Source of the DNA: Phaeobacter sp. 22II1-1F12B
Lineage (GTDB): Bacteria; Pseudomonadota; Alphaproteobacteria; Rhodobacterales; Rhodobacteraceae
Reading direction: 5' to 3'
Assembly: GCF_002210165.1 (NCBI RefSeq)
Contig: NZ_AQQP01000010.1
Coordinates: 62,001-126,000, forward strand
Length of the DNA: 64,000 bases
In this document: in pieces, positions 20,621 to 30,476 of the stretch
Layout of the letters: every line of letters starts with the position of its first letter
Numbering within the stretch: position 1 is the stretch's first letter
Program-made: the position numbers and the translations under genes
The notes under the pieces: model-generated
What the model was told of the DNA's origin: nothing
Seen by the model: only the letters and a program-made list of their open reading frames with translations
Databases searched by the model: none

Positions 20621-21787
20621 CAGCACGGCCATCGCCAGCGCGAAAGCCGACAGCAGACCAAAGCCCAGTTGATGTCCGCGCTCACCCGCGCGCGACGCCG
20701 CGATCGCGGCAACCGCGGCCTGCAATGCGTAATAGAGCGCAAAAGCCCGCGACGCATGGCTGATGATCTCAAAAACATCAAAGCTCCAGGTCAGCGCCAG
20801 ACCGGTCGCAACCAAAAGCGCATAGGCATGCCCGGGTTTGAGCCGGTCGCCGGTCAGTTCCGCCACCAGACCGCCCGCCCCGCCGGTATCGGCGATCGCC
20901 GCGCTGAACTGGGCACTCAGCGCCGCACCGACCAGCATGATCGGCAGGACCGGCGCCACCACGGCCATCATGGAAATGATGGCCGCCTCGTCCAGGTCGA
21001 TATCCTGATGCCCGAAGACATAACTCGCCAGCCCGATATAGACGAGGTAGATGGCGCTCGAGGCAAGCTGCGCCCAGCGCATCGACCTGATCCGCACTTC
21101 AGGAGAGTAGCTGCGCCCGAGATATCGTGACGTTTCAAATCCCTGCACGGTCACGATAAGGCCAAATCCCAGCGTAATCGCCTGCCACGGACCAACCGTC
21201 ACCGGGTTCAGCACCAGTGCCCCGGCCGCGCTCTGCTCGCCAAAGTAGATGCCAAGCCCGACCAGCATCCCCGCAATGATCGAGAGCTTGATCCCGACCG
21301 ACACCTGCTCCATCCGTTCCAGCGCCGAAAAACCGCGCGTCAGACCCACGACAAGAATGACGATGAAGATCGCGCTCGTGACAAGTCGCGCGTGAAATTC
21401 GTCATGCCAGGGCGTCAGGTCCACCGCGAAGGCACCGAACAGGTTCAGGTAATAGGCAACCGCGATGAAATAGGCGAAGGCCAGCGCCCAGGACGACAGG
21501 TGATCGACTGCGATCTCGGCCCGGCCGCGCCCATCCTGCCGGTCGGCGATATTATAGCGCACAGCCGCGCCGATCAGGTAGGCGACCAGGCACAAGAGCG
21601 CCATGATCGCGGGCGCCCAAGCGCCGTAGATCGCGTTCAAGACCGGTCCCAACACCAGAAAACCACTGCCGATGATCGAGGCCAGCGGCGTGGTCATGGC
21701 TCGCCATGTCTCGGCGCGCGACAAGCGCGGCACGGCCAGAATGGCCGCCGTGGCGAGGCTCGTCAGGGGGATGATCCAGTTAATCAT
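20603..21787 (-). CDS. APC-superfamily-like membrane protein, unknown substrate
   Basis: A 394-residue integral membrane protein with about eleven hydrophobic segments. The overall pattern, including a short helix break early (LASIIGSGFLVLGP) and FGLIVTVQGFETSRYLG mid-protein, resembles amino-acid/polyamine/organocation transporters, in which such glycine-containing breaks form the substrate site. I cannot name the substrate. The ATG at 21787 has AAGG seven bases upstream; the longer frame to 21835 is not supported. It is divergent from DUF484 and ends inside its own terminator stem. Confidence 0.75.
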   Translation of the reverse strand: MINWIIPLTSLATAAILAVPRLSRAETWRAMTTPLASIIGSGFLVLGPVLNAIYGAWAPAIMALLCLVAYLIGAAVRYNIADRQDGRGRAEIAVDHLSSWALAFAYFIAVAYYLNLFGAFAVDLTPWHDEFHARLVTSAIFIVILVVGLTRGFSALERMEQVSVGIKLSIIAGMLVGLGIYFGEQSAAGALVLNPVTVGPWQAITLGFGLIVTVQGFETSRYLGRSYSPEVRIRSMRWAQLASSAIYLVYIGLASYVFGHQDIDLDEAAIISMMAVVAPVLPIMLVGAALSAQFSAAIADTGGAGGLVAELTGDRLKPGHAYALLVATGLALTWSFDVFEIISHASRAFALYYALQAAVAAIAASRAGERGHQLGFGLLSAFALAMAVLGTPVE

Positions 21788-22033
21788 CGGATTACCTTGC
21801 AGGTTTCGGACTTTGCCGACACCGTGAAACAGCAATTCGCCGCGCTGCTCCAGACGCCATTTGATCGCACCCGTTGGAATTAATGCAACAGCGCGGGCGG
21901 CAGATTACGGCCTGCCCCGGATCAAAAGTTGACCCGCGTGCAATTTGACGGATACTGATCCGAAAACGGAAACAAACAAAACAGAATGCGCTGCAGGCGC
22001 GCGACTTCCGTACAAGAACAAAGCAGAGGCCCC

Positions 22034-22741
22034 ATGAGCAGCAGCCCGGCAATAGACGATTCCCTGCGCGACAAGATTATCGCGGACCCCGAAACCATCC
22101 TCGACGACCGTGCGGTCATGCAGGCGCTGATCGCGGCCAATGAAAAGGCGATGGGCGAAAATATCGTCGATCTGCGCGGCATCGCGATGGAGCGGCTTGA
22201 AGATCGTCTCGACCGCCTCGAAGACACGCATCGCTCGGTGATTGCCGCCGCCTATGAAAACCTCGCCGGGATGAACCAGATCCATCGGGCCATCCTGCGG
22301 CTGCTCGACCCGTCCGATTTCGAAGTCTTCCTGCGCGATCTGGGCGGCGAAGTTGCCGAGATCCTGCAGGTCGACAAGGTCACGCTGGTTCTGGAAACGG
22401 CTGAAGGCGACGACGATCCCGTTGTGCAACGGCTGCACTCGGTTCTTACTGTGGCCGAGCCCGGCTTCATCGACGAATACCTGCTGCAAGGGCGACGCGG
22501 CACGGCGCGGCGTGTGACCCTGCGCCAGATCCAGCATGGCTCGGACCGTATTTTCGGCTCGGCCGCCGACTGGATCGGCTCCGAGGCCTGCATGAAGCTC
22601 GATTTCGGGCCCGAACGCCTGCCCGGCCTGCTGGTCTTTGGCGCCGAGGATCCGCACCAGTTCTCGCCGCAACAGGGATCGGACTTGCTGTCATTCTTTG
22701 CGGGAGTCTTTGAACGCTCCATGCGTCACTGGCTGTTGTGA
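22034..22741 (+). CDS. DUF484 family protein
   Basis: A 235-residue cytoplasmic protein. An N-terminal helical or coiled-coil region (about 10-75, with IVDLRGIAMERLEDRLDRL) is followed by a GAF-like domain that ends in FFAGVFERSMRHWL. DUF484 is typically encoded directly before xerC, as here, but its function is unknown. The ATG at 22034 has AGAGG upstream. Its TGA overlaps the xerC GTG by four bases (GTGA), showing coupling. Confidence 0.9.
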   Translation: MSSSPAIDDSLRDKIIADPETILDDRAVMQALIAANEKAMGENIVDLRGIAMERLEDRLDRLEDTHRSVIAAAYENLAGMNQIHRAILRLLDPSDFEVFLRDLGGEVAEILQVDKVTLVLETAEGDDDPVVQRLHSVLTVAEPGFIDEYLLQGRRGTARRVTLRQIQHGSDRIFGSAADWIGSEACMKLDFGPERLPGLLVFGAEDPHQFSPQQGSDLLSFFAGVFERSMRHWLL

Positions 22742-23658
22742 GCCTGATCTCACCAGCCTGCCGGGACGCCCTGTCCCGCTGGATCGAGAACCAGCGTGCG
22801 CTGGCCGGGGCGTCTCAGAACACGATCACCGCCTATCAGGGCGATCTTGGCGAATTCCTCGCCTTCATGACGTCCCATCGCGGAGAGCCTCAGGGGCTTG
22901 GGGCGCTGGCCGGGATCACCACATCGGACATGCGGGCATGGATGGCACAGACCCGCGCCGGCGGGATCGGCGCCCGGTCGCTGGCGCGCAAACTCTCGGC
23001 TGTCAAAAGCTTTTATCGCTGGCTGGCCGAGCGCGAAGGGTTCGAGCCAACCGCCGTCCTGTCGACCCGCGCCCCCAAGTTTCAAAAGAAACTTCCCCGT
23101 CCCTTGGCCGAAGACGCGGCGCGCGCCATGCTTGATACGGTCGAGATCCAATCGCAGACCCCGTGGGTCGGCGCACGCGACACGGCCGTGGTCACCATTC
23201 TTTATGGCTGCGGTCTGCGTATTTCCGAGGCTTTGGGGCTGACCGGCGCGGATGCACCGCTGCCGCCGACCCTGCGCATCATCGGCAAGGGCGGCAAGGA
23301 ACGGCTGGTCCCGGTGATCCCCGCCGCCCGCGCGGCGGTCGAGCATTACCGCGAACTCTGCCCCTTTGACCTGAGCGCAGAGGCCCCGCTGTTTCGCGGC
23401 GTGCGGGGCAAGGCCCTGTCCCCAAGGATGATACAGGGTGTCATGGCGCGGGCACGCATGCAGCTTGGCCTGCCTGCCACCGCGACGCCTCATGCGCTGC
23501 GCCATTCCTTTGCGACACATCTGCTGACCGCCGGGGGCGATCTGCGCGCGATACAGGAATTGCTCGGCCACGCCTCGCTTTCAACGACACAGGCCTATAC
23601 CAGCGTCGATACCGCGAGGCTGATGGAAGTCTATGACAAATCCCACCCGCGCGCATGA
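22738..23658 (+). CDS. xerC: Site-specific tyrosine recombinase XerC
   Basis: With XerD it resolves chromosome dimers at dif. Of 306 residues, an N-terminal SAM-like DNA-binding domain (1-115) is followed by the catalytic domain with the full set R161, K184 or K187, H252, R255, H278 and nucleophile Y287, within CGLRISE, HALRHSFATHL, LLGHASLSTT and QAYTSVD. The start is GTG overlapping the DUF484 stop. The DUF484 neighbour and complete active site mark the housekeeping enzyme rather than a mobile-element integrase. Confidence 0.95.
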   Translation: MSLISPACRDALSRWIENQRALAGASQNTITAYQGDLGEFLAFMTSHRGEPQGLGALAGITTSDMRAWMAQTRAGGIGARSLARKLSAVKSFYRWLAEREGFEPTAVLSTRAPKFQKKLPRPLAEDAARAMLDTVEIQSQTPWVGARDTAVVTILYGCGLRISEALGLTGADAPLPPTLRIIGKGGKERLVPVIPAARAAVEHYRELCPFDLSAEAPLFRGVRGKALSPRMIQGVMARARMQLGLPATATPHALRHSFATHLLTAGGDLRAIQELLGHASLSTTQAYTSVDTARLMEVYDKSHPRA

Positions 23659-23784
23659 AACGCGAGATGCGGCACGGCTATACTGTGCCGCGTAAACCAG
23701 CCGCCGGAAACAATCGGCGGCCTGTGCCCCGCTCCGCCGGATTTCTCTTTGCATCCCCGTTTCGCTTCCTGCAAAAGTCGCGTC

Positions 23785-24483
23785 ATGTCTGATAAAGTTA
23801 AAGCAACTCTCGTCCATCTCTTTACGGCCACAGGCGCCGTTTTCGCCATGCTGGCCATGCTGGCCGCGGTCGATCTGAAATGGGACCTGATGTTCCTTTG
23901 GCTGGTCGTTGCCTTTTTTGTCGACGGAATCGACGGTCCACTGGCCCGCAAATACCACGTCAAAAAGAACGCGCCCGAATTCGATGGTGTTTTGCTTGAC
24001 CTGATCATCGACTACCTGACCTATGTCTTCATCCCCGCCTTTGCGCTGTTCAAGTCCGGGCTGATGGATGGCTGGACGGGCTGGTTCGCGATCATCGTCA
24101 TCACCTTTGCAAGCGCCATGTATTTCGCGGATACGCGCATGAAAACAAAGGATAACTCTTTCTCAGGCTTTCCCGGTTGCTGGAACATGATGGTCCTGAC
24201 CGTCTTTGCGCTTCAGCCGAATTTCTGGATCATTCTCGCGCTGGTGACGATACTGGCCGTCACCATGTTCCTGCCGCTGAAATTCATCCACCCCGTCCGC
24301 ACCCAGCGCTGGCGGGCGATCAGCCTGCCGATGGCACTGGCATGGACCTTTTTTGCCGGATGGGCGGCTTGGGTCGACTTTCACCCGGAAAGCTGGGCGC
24401 ACTGGGGTCTGATCGTGACCAGCGTCTACCTGCTCTTCGCAGGCATCGCACAGATGATCATCCCCGAACGCGACGCGGCCTGA
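23785..24483 (+). CDS. pcs: Phosphatidylcholine synthase
   Basis: A CDP-alcohol phosphotransferase that condenses CDP-diacylglycerol with choline to phosphatidylcholine, a route typical of alphaproteobacteria. Of 232 residues with about six to eight membrane spans, the active-site motif is D50-G51-x2-A54-R55, then G68-x3-D72-x3-D76. The spacing between R55 and G68 is longer than in other family members, as expected for Pcs. The ATG at 23785 gives the usual Pcs N-terminus (KVKATLVHLFTATGAV), though the ribosome site is weak. An in-frame upstream ATG at 23749 would add 12 residues. Confidence 0.9.
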   Translation: MSDKVKATLVHLFTATGAVFAMLAMLAAVDLKWDLMFLWLVVAFFVDGIDGPLARKYHVKKNAPEFDGVLLDLIIDYLTYVFIPAFALFKSGLMDGWTGWFAIIVITFASAMYFADTRMKTKDNSFSGFPGCWNMMVLTVFALQPNFWIILALVTILAVTMFLPLKFIHPVRTQRWRAISLPMALAWTFFAGWAAWVDFHPESWAHWGLIVTSVYLLFAGIAQMIIPERDAA

Positions 24484-24488
24484 TCCGA

Positions 24489-24929
24489 TCAGAAGACCTC
24501 GCCAATCGTGTGCCGCTTTCCCGCGTGTTCGAAACTATCCCCGGCCCGCAGCGATTTCATGCACTGGTACATCCGGCTATGCTCGGAAATCCCGGCGTAT
24601 CGGGTGCCGTCGAAATTGAACAGGGGCACCGTCACCGCAACGACGCAATAGCGTTTGCCGATCCGACACACCGCGCCGGGTCTGACCCGGTCGGTCATCG
24701 AAAAATCCAGCCTTCGCATCGCGTCAAAGCGTTTCTGGTGAAACTGAACCGGACCCTCCAAAAAGCGAGGATGCAGTTTCGCCCTGCCATCCGGCCGCGC
24801 CCCAAGGAACACGTCGTTCAAATAGTTGCCGTAAAAGGAAATCGAAATGATGAGATCCTTGCTGATCTCATCGATCAAACGCTTTCGAAGTGCCATCTTG
24901 ACACCCAGGCGGGTATTAACTGTCCCCAT
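24489..24929 (-). CDS. Conserved hypothetical protein (basic, soluble)
   Basis: 146 residues, no signal peptide or membrane span, with many R, K, F and Y residues. The N-terminal part (RLIDEISKDLIISISFYGNY) looks helical then strand-rich; three cysteines are at about 97, 104 and 132 (RPGAVCRIGKRYCVV, MYQCMKS). The beta-rich middle with basic residues could be a small PilZ-like or RNA-binding barrel, but no diagnostic motif is present and I do not assign a function. AAGGGG lies six bases before the ATG. It lies 87 bases after ogt on the same strand and five bases from the convergent pcs stop. Confidence 0.7.
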   Translation of the reverse strand: MGTVNTRLGVKMALRKRLIDEISKDLIISISFYGNYLNDVFLGARPDGRAKLHPRFLEGPVQFHQKRFDAMRRLDFSMTDRVRPGAVCRIGKRYCVVAVTVPLFNFDGTRYAGISEHSRMYQCMKSLRAGDSFEHAGKRHTIGEVF

Positions 24930-25016
24930 AACAGCCCCTTTTTTATCTGCCTTCAGGTTGCCTACGGGGACAAGGTTAACAGGTTATGAACAGACATCCG
25001 TAAAGCGGCATATGTG

Positions 25017-25481
25017 TCAGATCAGCAATCCAGCTGCCCCTTCGTGACGCAGCAGACTGACCTTGGTTTCGATACCGCCACGGGCCGAAAAACCGCCCAA
25101 GCCCCGGGCCGAAAGCACCCGGTGGCAGGGGATGATAATCGGCACCGGATTGCCACCGCAGGCCTGCCCAACCGCCTGCGCCGGCATGCCAAGTGTCTTG
25201 GCGATATCGCCATATTGCCGCGTCTCGCCAAAGGGGATGGCCGCGATCTCGGCGCAGACCGCTTTTTGGAAATCTGACCCCTCAACAAGAACCGGCAGGT
25301 CAAAGGCACGCAGATCCCCGTTGAAGTAGGATTTTATCTGCTCTTCCGCCGCGATCAGTTCCGGCGCATCACCTTGTTCCTGAAAGGTTTTCTCGGCATC
25401 GACCCAGTTCAGCGCGGTGATCGCGCCCGCCTCGCTCACGACGGCGATACGGCCCAGAGGTGTGTCTATCAACCGCTGCAT
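25017..25481 (-). CDS. ogt: Methylated-DNA--protein-cysteine methyltransferase
   Basis: A suicide repair enzyme that moves the alkyl group from O6-alkylguanine to its own cysteine, C119 in IPCHRV. Of 154 residues, the short N-terminal Ada-like domain is followed by the DNA-binding helix region IPFGETRQYGDIAK and the GGNPVPIIIPCHRV active-site loop. The ATG at 25481 is preceded by GGAGGGAAGG; the open frame to 25574 lacks support. It is divergent from the small exported gene at 25671. Confidence 0.94.
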   Translation of the reverse strand: MQRLIDTPLGRIAVVSEAGAITALNWVDAEKTFQEQGDAPELIAAEEQIKSYFNGDLRAFDLPVLVEGSDFQKAVCAEIAAIPFGETRQYGDIAKTLGMPAQAVGQACGGNPVPIIIPCHRVLSARGLGGFSARGGIETKVSLLRHEGAAGLLI

Positions 25482-25670
25482 TAACCTTCCCTCCACGTGC
25501 GCCTTGGCTTTCCCAAGACATGGCCCCGCTTTTAGCACAATTATGCCCGAATTTGTCGGCATGTTCATAACCATGGAAATGCCTGTTCTGAGCGGGCTTT
25601 CCGGTTTCTGTCACCACTCAAACGATTGCGTGGACCAATGGGGGTTGGGCCGCGTACCGGGAGAAATTGC

Positions 25671-25961
25671 ATGTTAAAGATTTTCGCTGCTGCCGCTTCG
25701 ATCGTCGCAATGACCGCTCTGCCCGCTTCTGCCGACCTATCCCAAAAGTTCGGCCGTGCCTCGTCGAAAAAGATGAAGGTCGCCTCTTCGCACCTACTAC
25801 CGCCCGCCGATTACAAGGGCCAGTGGTGGACCTCGCCCGACAATTGCGAATATTCGCGCGCGGGCCGTCCGGGCGAAACCGTATGGTACCTGATCATCAA
25901 CACCGCCCATTCCAAGTGCAAATCGCACCTGGTGCAGTCGGTCTATAAAGACGCCTACTGA
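25671..25961 (+). CDS. Small exported protein of unknown function
   Basis: 96 residues. The signal peptide (MLKIFAAAASIVAMTALPASA) is cleaved near residue 21, leaving a mature part of about 75 residues rich in basic and aromatic amino acids. Two cysteines (DNCEYSR and HSKCKSH) probably form one disulfide in the periplasm. No family is recognised. GGGAGAAATTGC precedes the ATG. The gene is alone between divergent ogt and convergent trkH, separated from the latter by seven bases. Confidence 0.7.
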   Translation: MLKIFAAAASIVAMTALPASADLSQKFGRASSKKMKVASSHLLPPADYKGQWWTSPDNCEYSRAGRPGETVWYLIINTAHSKCKSHLVQSVYKDAY

Positions 25962-25968
25962 AAGTCCT

Positions 25969-27417
25969 TCACGCGCGCCAGAATGGCACGGTGAAGATGA
26001 CGTATACCGCCATGATTTCAAGCCGTCCGACCAGCATGGCGATGGCAAGGATCCACTTGGCGGTATCATTCAATCCCGCAAAATTGCCCGCCGGACCGAT
26101 CCTGTCGCCCAAGCCCGGCCCGATGTTTGCAATGGCAGTCGCCGCGCCCGATACAGCGGTGATCATGTCAAGGCCGGTCAGCGCCAGCCCCCATGATACA
26201 AGACCAAGCGTTACCACGAAGAAAACAAAGAACGAGATCACCGAGTTCAGTGTTTCCTGATCGATGGGCCGCCCGGCATAGCGCGGCACAAAGACCCCAT
26301 GCGGCGTCCTGATCCGCTGAAGCTGCACCTTGATCGAGGCGAAGAGCAACTGGTAGCGGAAGATCTTGACGGAACAGGCGGTTGACCCCGCGCAGCCCCC
26401 GATCAGCCCGATAAAGAAGAACAGCGAGATCATGAAAGGGCCCCAGCCCATGTAATCGACGCTTGCGTAACCGGTGCCCGAGATGATCGAAGTGATGTTG
26501 AACAGCGCCTCGCGCATGGACTGCTCCCAGTGATGCGGAAAGATCGTTGTCAGCACCAAAGTAGAGACCGCGACCAGCACGAAAATCGTCCAGAGAAACC
26601 CGCGCACCTGCACGTCCTCCCAGACACTCATCGGATTGCCGTTGATAAGCTGCACGTAGCGCACGAAAGGCAGGGCTGACAGGATCATGAAAATTGACGC
26701 GACATATTCCATATGGCCCGAGAAGGTACCGAAGGACGCATCATAGTTCGAAAAACCGCCGGTTGAAATCGTCGTCAGCGCGTGCACGGTCGCGTCGAAA
26801 GCGGACATGCCAAGCGCCGCGTAGCACAGCATACAGGCCATCGTCAGCGCGATGTAGATGACCGAGATCTGCTTTGCGATCTCGGTCGCGCGAGGCAGGA
26901 TCTTGCCCATGGTTTCAAAGGCTTCGGTGCGGAAAATCTGCATGCCGCCGACCCGCAGTTCGGGCAGGAACACCATGGCGACCACGATGATGCCGATACC
27001 GCCCAGCCATTGCAAAATGCCGCGCCAGAGCAGCAGGCCATGCGGCAGGAAATCGAGGCCGGTGATAACGGTCGATCCGGTCGTTGTCATACCCGACATC
27101 GCCTCGAAATAGGCGTCGGTGAAACTGAGCTCGGTCGCGCCGATCATCAGGGGCAGCGCCCCGAATATCGGCAGCGCCACCCAGACCCCGGTGGTCAGCA
27201 GAAAGGTCTGCTGGATCGTCAGCCCTTCCTGCACGCCGTTGGCGCAGCACAGGGCGACCAAGCCGCCGATCAAGATCGTGACCAGACCGGCTTCGAGAAA
27301 GACAAGCCAGTGTTCATCGCCGCGCGCCAGATCGATCAGCATTGGCAAGAACATCGTCATGCCCAGAATGGCGACTAAGAGGCCGATTACATAGCCGACA
27401 GGGCGCAGGTCAAACAT
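25969..27417 (-). CDS. trkH: TrkH-type potassium uptake transporter
   Basis: The membrane subunit of a Trk/Ktr K+ uptake system, with four M1-P-M2 repeats each holding a selectivity-filter glycine, as in AMSGMTTTGSTV, TTISTGGFSNYD, and ISGTGYASVD. 482 residues from the ATG at 27417, the first codon before the membrane helix (MFDLRPVGYVIGLLV). Upstream in-frame starts to 27486 exist and cannot be excluded, because no strong ribosome site is seen. The cytoplasmic NAD-binding partner TrkA is not in the window. Confidence 0.9.
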   Translation of the reverse strand: MFDLRPVGYVIGLLVAILGMTMFLPMLIDLARGDEHWLVFLEAGLVTILIGGLVALCCANGVQEGLTIQQTFLLTTGVWVALPIFGALPLMIGATELSFTDAYFEAMSGMTTTGSTVITGLDFLPHGLLLWRGILQWLGGIGIIVVAMVFLPELRVGGMQIFRTEAFETMGKILPRATEIAKQISVIYIALTMACMLCYAALGMSAFDATVHALTTISTGGFSNYDASFGTFSGHMEYVASIFMILSALPFVRYVQLINGNPMSVWEDVQVRGFLWTIFVLVAVSTLVLTTIFPHHWEQSMREALFNITSIISGTGYASVDYMGWGPFMISLFFFIGLIGGCAGSTACSVKIFRYQLLFASIKVQLQRIRTPHGVFVPRYAGRPIDQETLNSVISFFVFFVVTLGLVSWGLALTGLDMITAVSGAATAIANIGPGLGDRIGPAGNFAGLNDTAKWILAIAMLVGRLEIMAVYVIFTVPFWRA

Positions 27418-27515
27418 GAGCGAAGGCTTGGCTTGGCGCATGCGCCCTGTCAAGCGCGACCGCATCGCGCGCCTGCTTCGTGTCACCTAATCGACGCGGC
27501 AAGCGGGCGTTCCGT

Positions 27516-27905
27516 CTAGTGCCGTGGCAGCCGGTCGGAAAGTTCGATCCACGGCACCTGTTCCTGTGAGTGATAATGAAGCGCCGGTTGCACATCCGCT
27601 CCGGCCTGCAGCAGCGCGGCGTAGAAATGGGTTTCGCCCGGGTAGCGGTCTGCCCGAAAGAACAGCGGCGTCCCGCAGGTGCCGCAGAATCCACGCTCGG
27701 CCCCCGGACTGCTTTCGTAGGTGACCGGCTCATCGCCGGTCCAGCGCCACTTGCCGTTCTTGTGGCCGATCCACGTGGTAAAGGGTGAGGCCGTCGCCCG
27801 GCGACAGCTTTCGCAATGACAATGGGCAACCCAGAGATGCGGCCCGGTCAGCTCGAACCGGCTTTTGCCGCAAAGGCAATGGCCATCGATGATCTGCTCG
27901 GACAT
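27516..27905 (-). CDS. GFA family (glutathione-dependent formaldehyde-activating) protein
   Basis: 129 residues with the zinc-binding pattern of the GFA fold: CLCG near residues 10-13, CHCESCRR at about 29-36, and FCGTCGTPLFF at about 73-83. The founding member was proposed to speed S-hydroxymethylglutathione formation, but most family members have unknown roles, so the enzymatic claim is weak here. It starts at an ATG 19 bases after folE2 and likely shares its transcript. Confidence 0.9.
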   Translation of the reverse strand: MSEQIIDGHCLCGKSRFELTGPHLWVAHCHCESCRRATASPFTTWIGHKNGKWRWTGDEPVTYESSPGAERGFCGTCGTPLFFRADRYPGETHFYAALLQAGADVQPALHYHSQEQVPWIELSDRLPRH

Positions 27906-27924
27906 GGCCCCTCTCTGGCGGTTG

Positions 27925-29031
<1,107 letters not shown>

Positions 29032-29212
29032 CAGCGTCCCCTTTGCAGTCGAGCCAGATCTAAGTACGGCAGATGCAGATTACCAATATATAATCAGTAC
29101 GCTTCGCAACCATCCCCGGATCAGCGCCGGGCGCAAAAAACTTCACCCATTGTACCAGATAAGTATCACGAGACGGCCAAACTTTTGCGCGAATGGCCGC
29201 CCCGGGAAAGAC

Positions 29213-30403
29213 TTAGCCCGCCGAGGCGGCGGCAAGCGCCTGCCGGATATCGGCCAGCAGGTCGTCCGTATCCTCGATCCCGACCGAGAACCGGATCAGA
29301 CCGGGAGTGATCCCCAGCAGCTCTTTCTGATCCGCCGGAAGCCGCTGGTGCGTCGTCGTTGCCGGATGGGTCACGATCGACTTGGAGTCACCAAGGTTGT
29401 TCGAAATGAGCACGATTTCCAACGCGTTCAGGAAGGCGAATGCAGCCTCCTGCCCACCTTTGAGTTCAAAGGCAATGACCGTTCCGCCCTGCCCCATCTG
29501 GCTCTGGGCAAGATCATACTGCGCATGGCCCTTGAGACCGGGATACAAGACACGCTCCAGCGCGGCTTCGCCCTCGAGCGCCTCGGCAATCGCCTGCGCC
29601 GACTGGGCCTGTGCCTTGACGCGCAGGCTCATGGTCTCAAGCCCCTTGAGCATGATCCACGCGGTGAACGGGCTCATCGAGCCACCGGTGTGCTTCATGT
29701 AGGGTTCGACCGTCTTGCGGATGAACTCGCGCGTGCCAAGGATCACCCCGCCCAGCGCCCGGCCCTGCCCATCGATATGCTTGGTGGCGGAATAGACAAC
29801 TACATCCGCCCCCTGCGAAATCGCCTTGGAAAAGACCGGCGTCGCAAAGACATTATCGACAAGCACCAGAGCACCGACCGCATGGGCCAGCTTGGCCACC
29901 GCCGAGATATCGATGACTTCGAGAGTCGGGTTCGACACGGATTCAAAGAACACCGCCTTGGTGTCGGGACGGATCGCGTCGCGCCATTGGTCAAGATCGG
30001 TGCCATCGACAAAGGTCACCTCGACCCCGTAACGGCCCAGAACCTCTTCGAGGATGTAAAGGCAGGAACCAAACAGCGCACGGGCCGAAACCACGTGATC
30101 CCCGGCCTTGAGCATCGAGGTCAGCGCGCCGGAAACAGCGGCCATGCCGGAAGCGGTAGCAAACGCGTCCTCCGCACCTTCCAACAGCGCGATCCGTTCC
30201 TCGAACATGCGCACTGTCGGGTTGCCGTAGCGGGCATAGATGAATTCGTCCTCTCCCGTCTTGATAAACCGCGCCTCGGCGGCTTCGGCACTGTCATAGG
30301 CAAAGCCCTGCGTCAGGAAAATGGCTTCGCTCATCTCGCCATACTGGCTGCGGCGCACGCCCCCGTGGACGGCTTTCGTTCGTTTGTTCCAGTTCTCGCT
30401 CAT
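29213..30403 (-). CDS. metZ: O-succinylhomoserine sulfhydrylase MetZ
   Basis: A PLP enzyme that makes homocysteine from an O-acylhomoserine and sulfide in methionine synthesis. Of 396 residues, the cofactor lysine is K208 in SATKHIDGQGR; YARYGNPT and GMAAVSGALTSML are other Cys/Met-metabolism family motifs. The ATG at 30403 has GGAGG five bases upstream. The open frame runs on to 30508, but that part lies inside a SAM-II riboswitch and is not coding. The start codon overlaps the stop of a 23-codon leader ORF. O-acetylhomoserine specificity is possible, but MetZ is favoured by sequence and riboswitch context. Confidence 0.93.
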   Translation of the reverse strand: MSENWNKRTKAVHGGVRRSQYGEMSEAIFLTQGFAYDSAEAAEARFIKTGEDEFIYARYGNPTVRMFEERIALLEGAEDAFATASGMAAVSGALTSMLKAGDHVVSARALFGSCLYILEEVLGRYGVEVTFVDGTDLDQWRDAIRPDTKAVFFESVSNPTLEVIDISAVAKLAHAVGALVLVDNVFATPVFSKAISQGADVVVYSATKHIDGQGRALGGVILGTREFIRKTVEPYMKHTGGSMSPFTAWIMLKGLETMSLRVKAQAQSAQAIAEALEGEAALERVLYPGLKGHAQYDLAQSQMGQGGTVIAFELKGGQEAAFAFLNALEIVLISNNLGDSKSIVTHPATTTHQRLPADQKELLGITPGLIRFSVGIEDTDDLLADIRQALAAASAG

Positions 30404-30471
30404 ATCGACCTCCGGCCCTTCTTCGGGCACAAAAAAACCCCAGACGCGGTCAAGCGAAAGGGGCCTTTCAT
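30400..30471 (-). CDS. Leader peptide ORF coupled to metZ
   Basis: A 23-codon ORF whose ATG lies nine bases after the AAAAGG that forms the 3' part of the SAM-II aptamer, making that AAAAGG its ribosome-binding site. The peptide starts MKGPFRLT and ends KKGRRSI. Its TGA overlaps the metZ ATG in an ATGA junction, and the ORF spans the terminator-like hairpin 30431-30463. The arrangement suggests that SAM binding controls leader translation, which in turn affects metZ. The peptide itself need not have a function. Coding status is inferred from position alone. Confidence 0.6.
   Translation of the reverse strand: MKGPFRLTASGVFLCPKKGRRSI
30431..30463 (-). terminator. Terminator-like hairpin in the metZ leader
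   Basis: On the minus strand CCCC (30463-30460) can pair with GGGG (30441-30438), with a GAC/GTC inner pairing, followed by seven T (30437-30431). The stem is short, so strength is modest. It lies wholly within the leader ORF. Confidence 0.45.
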
Positions 30472-30476
30472 CCTGA

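Noticed and set aside
22738-23658. Tyrosine recombinase as sign of an integrated element
   Set aside because: DUF484 coupling and full XerC motifs show the chromosomal dimer-resolution enzyme; no attachment-site repeats or cargo genes flank it.
29032-29212. A zinc (Zur) operator before folE2
   Set aside because: FolE2 genes are often zinc-regulated, but no recognisable inverted repeat of the Zur type was seen in this gap.
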